This document shows positions 63,376 to 64,000 of a stretch of 64,000 nucleotides of DNA, in pieces. Source of the DNA: Atriophallophorus winterbourni (taxonomy: Eukaryota > Platyhelminthes > Trematoda > Plagiorchiida > Microphallidae); NCBI GenBank assembly GCA_013407085.1, contig JACCGJ010003337.1, positions 19,249 through 83,248 of the forward strand, read 5' to 3'. Position 1 is the first letter of the stretch; each line of letters starts with the position of its first letter. The notes under the pieces were generated by a model that worked only from the letters and a program-made list of their open reading frames with translations, made no database searches and was not told the DNA's origin. The position numbers were made by a program, and so were the translations under genes.

Positions 63376-63493
63376 CGAGTCGCTGTCATGGGTCGCGCAG
63401 GTACACGGGTCGGGTTGCCAGGTAGAGGAGAGCCCCGCAGTTCATTGTTTGTGTCTACTTGCTTTTCAGATTTTGAGGAATTTTGGTGGGCGG

Positions 63494-64000
63494 TGTATGA
63501 ATCCGCGTCGATGTCTGGAAAATTCCTCTTTCGGTCCAGCAAGATCAATCTAAATGGAGCCATTTGTTCCCTACCCTACACCCGTGTCCCTTATCAAGTT
63601 TTTTGTGTCATAGTTTTTCCCGTGATATTTTTTGTTTGTTATTTAAATTGAAAATAACATTTAAACTAACTGTTTAAATCTGCTGGTATTTTTGTATATT
63701 TTTACCATTTTTGTTTTACCGAACTACTTGAATTTATTCGTTCTTGAGCTTATATTTTGTATTTTATTTGGCCGTTTGCGCGCTATTTGAAGTTGCGATC
63801 ACTCGTGGTCATTGTTGCTGTTGAATATTGTTGTTTTTGGATTCAGTACGAAGCGGAATAATTGAGTACCGTACTCATCTCACGTATTGTCTTGTCAATA
63901 TTTTGGTGGGATTGGACGCGTGACTCAACCGTTGGATAAACACATTGGTGTTTATATCGCGACTGAAATCCTTGACGTTGAACTCGATTTTCTCCGGACC
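63494..64000 (+). repeat. 3' LTR, truncated by the window end
   Basis: Aligns from TGTATGAATCC to the last base with 61406-61974. Differences are mostly single-base indels in homopolymer runs. Confidence 0.75.

Larger units (their letters stand above)
61406..64000 (+). mobile_element. LTR retrotransposon running off the window end
   Basis: A ≥569-bp repeat starts TGTATGAATCCGCGTCGATG at 61406 and recurs from 63494 to the end of the window with many small indels. It brackets a gag-like ORF and no polymerase, so this is a non-autonomous or internally deleted element, possibly BEL/Pao-like. The 3' LTR is cut by the window, hence LTR length and target duplication are unknown. Confidence 0.75.

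Overview
The window is eukaryotic, and I read it as a parasitic flatworm genome, most likely a digenean trematode. The grounds are a conserved animal-type palmitoyltransferase gene with GT-AG introns, dense CR1-like and RTE-like LINE relics, a CsRn1-like Gypsy relic, and small repeats carrying hammerhead ribozymes of the kind known from schistosome satellites and Penelope-like elements. No prokaryotic gene organisation is present. The species assignment is inference.

One host gene can be assembled: a DHHC palmitoyltransferase of the ZDHHC2/15/20 group on the + strand. It has eight coding exons from 14384 to 37010 that join in phase to 330 codons plus stop. Intron 1 is only 35 bp, exon 4 is a 33-bp microexon carrying the DHHC motif, and introns 3 and 6 (8.7 and 6.1 kb) are full of mobile DNA.

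Layout: 220-1805 is a Mutator-like DNA transposon with 15-bp subterminal repeats. From 1860 to 10180 lie + strand LINE relics, interrupted by a 0.5-kb purine tract. From 10185 to 14050 is a nearly full-length but broken CR1-like LINE on the - strand (PHD-type ORF1, endonuclease, reverse transcriptase). The ZDHHC introns hold a tandem hammerhead-ribozyme repeat, an RTE LINE, a second RTE relic split by a young deletion-derivative Gypsy element, and many copies of a SINE-like repeat (family A). Just after the last coding exon sits a 1.9-kb piggyBac element with TTAA target sites. From 39 to 49 kb there are family-A repeats, a decayed Gypsy element and long gene-free AT-rich stretches. From 49.9 to 61.2 kb are three more CR1-like LINEs on the - strand, one interrupted by a 703-bp miniature LTR element with perfect target-site duplication. 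The window ends inside an LTR element (from 61406) with a coiled-coil gag-like ORF.

The most interesting observations are: (1) 233-bp head-to-tail repeats with an apparently intact type I hammerhead ribozyme, arranged like a retrotransposed multimer with a 5' inversion; (2) a Gypsy deletion derivative whose leader is complementary to its own LTR, suggesting Tf1-type self-priming; (3) a gag-only miniature LTR element nested in a LINE; (4) MULE and piggyBac elements whose ends and target sites can be read directly.
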